Part shown: positions 61,474 through 64,000 of the stretch, piece by piece
Numbering within the stretch: position 1 is the stretch's first letter
How the letters are laid out: each line of letters begins with the position of its first letter
DNA from: Thalassomonas sp. RHCl1
Lineage (GTDB): Bacteria; Pseudomonadota; Gammaproteobacteria; Enterobacterales; Alteromonadaceae
NCBI RefSeq assembly: GCF_947387555.1
Contig: NZ_CANDNZ010000019.1
Coordinates: 37,427-101,426 of the forward strand
Reading direction: 5' to 3'
Length of the DNA stretch: 64,000 nucleotides
Translations under genes and position numbers: made by a program
Notes under the pieces: model-generated
Told to the model about the DNA's origin: nothing
The model's input: only the letters and a program-made list of their open reading frames with translations
Database searches by the model: none

Positions 61474-62196
61474 GTGAGTGAAGTAAATAATAAAGAACAT
61501 CGTTTGATCATACTCGATACCGAAACCACAGGTATCAGTACCCGGGAAGGGCACCGTATTGTTGAAATAGGTTGTGTGGAAATGATCAACCGCCAGTTAA
61601 CCGGGCGGAACTATCATGTCTACATCAATCCGTTAAAGTTTATGGAACAAGAGGTTATTGATGTTCACGGTTTAACCAATGAATTTCTGCAGGATAAACC
61701 GGTATTTTCACAAGTCGCCAATGACTTTATTGAATTTATCCGCGGGGCCGAGTTGGTGATCCATAATGCCAAGTTCGACGTCGGCTTTATGGATCATGAA
61801 TTTGCCATGGTCGGGCAAAATTTACCCATGACCGAGGATATCTGCACCGTGACCGATACCCTGAAGGTTTCCAAAGATGAATTCGGCTCGCCGAAAACCC
61901 TGGATTATCTCGCCCGTTTTTATAAAGTGGATAAGTTGGTCGACCGTACTTACCACGGGGCATTAATCGATGCCCAGTTACTGGCTTTTGTTTATATTGA
62001 AATGACCCGCCGGCAGGAAGTCTTTAACCTTTCCTCCGATGATAGCGGCGGTGGCGACAGTAACAGTATCCGAAGATTAACGACCGAGCGGGCGCCGTTA
62101 AAGGTTTTAGCGGCAACGGCCGATGAAGTGACTGCACATCAGGAACGTCTGGCTATCGTAGCAGAAAAAGGAGGAACGCCGTTATGGCGTTCATAA
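61474..62196 (+). CDS. dnaQ: DNA polymerase III epsilon subunit (3'-5' proofreading exonuclease)
   Basis: 240 residues if translated from GTG at 61474 (MSEVNNKEHRLIILDTETTG). AGGA lies about 8 nt upstream, and the length then fits E. coli DnaQ (243). The frame is open further upstream to an ATG at 61390, whose extra residues do not look like the family. The exonuclease motifs are present: Exo I DTETTG, Exo II HNAKFDVGF, Exo III HGALIDAQLL (DEDDh class). A C-terminal extension of about 60 residues should bind the alpha subunit. It is followed 6 bp later by the TIGR03503-like gene and then by tRNA-Asp, a linkage also seen in other Gammaproteobacteria. Confidence 0.93.
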   Translation: MSEVNNKEHRLIILDTETTGISTREGHRIVEIGCVEMINRQLTGRNYHVYINPLKFMEQEVIDVHGLTNEFLQDKPVFSQVANDFIEFIRGAELVIHNAKFDVGFMDHEFAMVGQNLPMTEDICTVTDTLKVSKDEFGSPKTLDYLARFYKVDKLVDRTYHGALIDAQLLAFVYIEMTRRQEVFNLSSDDSGGGDSNSIRRLTTERAPLKVLAATADEVTAHQERLAIVAEKGGTPLWRS

Positions 62197-62202
62197 GAAA
62201 CC

Positions 62203-63519
62203 ATGGCAGGACTTTATAGAGGTTTATTGCTCACGGCACTGTCTGCTTTAAGCTGGATTAGCGGTGCGCAGGAATTACCCCATGAAATTGAATATTATCA
62301 ATCAGACGATAAAACCAATCAGATCTCCTATTTTGATAACCGTTTTCGTATTGATGCCCAGATAGAAGAAGTGACCATGATCTTCTATCGTGCCCATGGC
62401 AGCCAGCCGATTATTCTGGTGCGGCCGGACGGCAGTAAGCTGAAAATTAATAATCTGCCGGAAGATAAAGTGGAATGGTACGATGACAGTACCTATGACA
62501 TGATCAAAATTAAAAAACCTATGCCGGGTCCCTGGCAGGCGATAGGTAATATTTTGCCGAAAAGCAAAATCATGGTGCTTTCTGAAGTCAAAATAGAAGT
62601 GGAGTCTTTACCGGAAATTTTACTGGCGGGGGAAACCTTAAAAGTCACCGGTAAATTATTTAACGGCGACCGGGCGATCGATATCCCGGGGTTCAGGGAT
62701 GTGATCCATCTTGATGTTGACTTTTATAGTACCAATAATTCTGCCTATGATAACTTTGGCGCCGAGCCGATAAAGCTGACCACTTTCCGTGATGACGGCA
62801 GGGATCTGGACGAATATGCCGGGGATAATCTGTTTACCGGCGAGTTTGTGCTAAATTTTGCCCCGGGGGAATGGCAGCCTATATATGTGATCAAATTGCC
62901 TATGGCCACCCGGGAGCTCAGACAAAATCCGGTTATTCTGCACCCGACGCCGGTGACCATTAAGGTGGATACCACTAATGAAGAAGAGCAATTCCACCAG
63001 GTACATTTTGTTATTGATGATGAATTTGTCGATCCCGACAGTCTAATTTTCCAGGGCAACTTTGTTTTTCCCGACCGTCAGGTTGAAGCCTTTTCTATTA
63101 TGGAAGGCAGTGGCGGTGAGCGTATTAAAGAGCTTGCTTTTACCGAGCCGGGTATTTATCGGGTAAAAGTCAGGGCATTTGGCAGAACCAAAAATGGCCG
63201 GGAGTTTCGCCTGGTGATCCCGGAATTTGCCTTTAATGTTGAGCCCAAAGCAGATGATATTAATTTTACCGTAGATGCAGACGGGCAAACAAAGAAGTTA
63301 TCCGAGGAAGAAGTGGCCCAGCAACTGGCGGAGCAACTGGCGTTTGAGCAGGAGCAGGAAAGAATAAGAAGGGAAGCAGAAGAGGCTAAAAAGCAAGAAG
63401 AGATGATCACTATTGTTGTTGTCGGCAATATTGTGATTCTTTTTATCGCCCTGGCGGTCTTTTTTACCTTACAGTGGCGTAAGAAAAAGTTAGCTAAACC
63501 GGAAACAGAACAGGAATAA
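62203..63519 (+). CDS. TIGR03503-like envelope protein
   Basis: 438 residues. The signal peptide (cleavage near SGAQE) is followed by a large extracytoplasmic part: FRIDAQIEEVTMIFYRAHGSQP, SKLKINNLPEDKVEWYDDSTYDMIKI, PMPGPWQAIGNILPKSKIMVLS, and DLDEYAGDNLFTGEF. A charged coiled-coil stretch (about 370-400, EQEQERIRREAEEAKKQEE), one membrane helix (about 403-423, IVVVGNIVILFIALAVFFTL) and a basic tail complete it. The arrangement matches the TIGR03503 family of Gammaproteobacteria, which has no known function. It starts 6 bp after the dnaQ stop. Confidence 0.82.
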   Translation: MAGLYRGLLLTALSALSWISGAQELPHEIEYYQSDDKTNQISYFDNRFRIDAQIEEVTMIFYRAHGSQPIILVRPDGSKLKINNLPEDKVEWYDDSTYDMIKIKKPMPGPWQAIGNILPKSKIMVLSEVKIEVESLPEILLAGETLKVTGKLFNGDRAIDIPGFRDVIHLDVDFYSTNNSAYDNFGAEPIKLTTFRDDGRDLDEYAGDNLFTGEFVLNFAPGEWQPIYVIKLPMATRELRQNPVILHPTPVTIKVDTTNEEEQFHQVHFVIDDEFVDPDSLIFQGNFVFPDRQVEAFSIMEGSGGERIKELAFTEPGIYRVKVRAFGRTKNGREFRLVIPEFAFNVEPKADDINFTVDADGQTKKLSEEEVAQQLAEQLAFEQEQERIRREAEEAKKQEEMITIVVVGNIVILFIALAVFFTLQWRKKKLAKPETEQE

Positions 63520-63645
63520 GGTGAAGGCGGGCGAAATAAGCTGTTAATTTTTCGCCTGACGGGCATCTTAACAGCAAAGAATGCGCGTTAATCGAACGCT
63601 TTGTTTAGCAAATGCGCAGCCGGTAAATTATATGAAAAAAGATGT

Positions 63646-63674
63646 TGACGGATACACTTCATAACCGTATTATC
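63646..63674 (+). promoter_or_regulatory. Sigma70 promoter of the tRNA-Asp array
   Basis: -35 TTGACG (63646-63651) and -10 TATTAT (63669-63674) with the ideal 17-bp spacer. The GC-rich stretch CTCCGCCGC just after the -10 resembles the discriminator of stringently controlled stable-RNA promoters. It lies 48 bp before the first tRNA. Confidence 0.8.
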
Positions 63675-63721
63675 TCCGCCGCATTCAACGAGTTGTTGTT
63701 GAAACGCAGAGTTTAAATCGC

Positions 63722-63798
63722 GGAGTGGTAGTTCAGTTGGTTAGAATACCGGCCTGTCACGCCGGGGGTCGCGGGTTCGAGTCCCGTCCACTCCGCCA
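63722..63798 (+). tRNA. tRNA-Asp (GTC)
   Basis: 77 nt including an encoded CCA end. The acceptor GGAGTGG pairs with CCACTCC, the D-loop is GTTCAGTTGGTTAGAA, the anticodon loop is CTGTCAC with anticodon GTC, and the T arm is GCGGGTTCGAGTCCCGT. Confidence 0.97.
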
Positions 63799-63824
63799 AT
63801 TTAAATCTGATTATGCATCTCTGC

Positions 63825-63901
63825 GGAGTGGTAGTTCAGTTGGTTAGAATACCGGCCTGTCACGCCGGGGGTCGCGGGTTCGAGTCCCGTCCACTCCGCC
63901 A
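63825..63901 (+). tRNA. tRNA-Asp (GTC), second copy
   Basis: Identical to the first copy over all 77 nt. It begins 103 bp later, and the 26-bp spacer also recurs exactly after it. A tandem duplication unit of 103 bp is therefore evident. Confidence 0.97.
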
Positions 63902-63927
63902 ATTTAAATCTGATTATGCATCTCTGC

Positions 63928-64000
63928 GGAGTGGTAGTTCAGTTGGTTAGAATACCGGCCTGTCACGCCGGGGGTCGCGGGTTCGAGTCCCGTCCACTCC
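63928..64000 (+). tRNA. tRNA-Asp (GTC), third copy, cut by the window end
   Basis: 73 nt identical to the other copies; only the last four bases (GCCA) lie beyond the window. More copies may follow. Confidence 0.95.

Overview
The window looks like a chromosomal segment of a marine gammaproteobacterium, probably Alteromonadales and most like the Colwelliaceae (Thalassomonas/Colwellia type). This is inferred from the gene families present (Gsk, a ribosome-recycling-factor-like protein, DUF2919, a TIGR03503-like protein, dnaQ next to tRNA-Asp, pabB-nudL) and not from any marker phylogeny.

Layout. 0-9 kb: an anaerobic ribonucleotide reductase operon (nrdG then nrdD, cut by the window edge) with a perfect FNR box and two NrdR boxes; a four-repeat acidic lipoprotein; dodecin; a cNMP-binding protein; a NADAR(YbiA)-RibA fusion; inosine-guanosine kinase; several small conserved unknowns. 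9-35.7 kb: the most unusual region. Five paralogous S8 (subtilisin-like) proteases lie in a row, each with an N-terminal membrane anchor, an I9-like propeptide and a C-terminal tract of 8-18 tandem hexapeptides of consensus G-x-[ILVMF]-W-x-[ED]. They are arranged as four transcription units. Each unit is preceded by a sigma54-like element (GG-N10-GT) and, about 100-185 bp further upstream, by a T-rich array of TTTC motifs, clearly spaced every 12 bp at two of the units. Directly downstream lies a sigma54-dependent activator (REC-PAS-GGDEF-GAF-AAA+-HTH). An operon then encodes two periplasmic-propeller sensors (one ending in a GGDEF-like domain, one in a HisKA_2 kinase) and a REC-PAS-GGDEF-EAL protein. 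All three GGDEF domains have degenerate signature motifs, while the EAL domain looks intact. I read this as one signal-controlled secreted-protease system.

35.7-44 kb: mostly housekeeping genes: a membrane coiled-coil protein, cysB (followed by a 92-bp duplicate of its own 3' end that differs only synonymously), sdaA, an ArsR regulator, nudL, pabB and class I fumarase. 44-54.3 kb: genes for proline-rich or collagen-like peptide use: S9 prolyl oligopeptidase-type enzyme, two M24 Xaa-Pro peptidases, a short M9-collagenase-like lipoprotein, a POT peptide transporter, a trans-3-hydroxy-L-proline dehydratase-type member of the proline racemase family, and an ornithine-cyclodeaminase-family protein that fits delta1-pyrroline-2-carboxylate reductase. 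A shared TATATTGTATACAA operator precedes both transcription units of this cluster. 54.4-64 kb: a lipoprotein alpha/beta hydrolase, a CBM9/DUF5916 outer-membrane-type protein, DUF599 and DUF2919 membrane proteins, an MBL-fold hydrolase, dnaQ, a TIGR03503-like protein, and a tRNA-Asp array in 103-bp identical tandem units running off the window end.

The two protease-related regions suggest an organism specialised in extracellular protein degradation. No insertion sequence, prophage or CRISPR array was seen.
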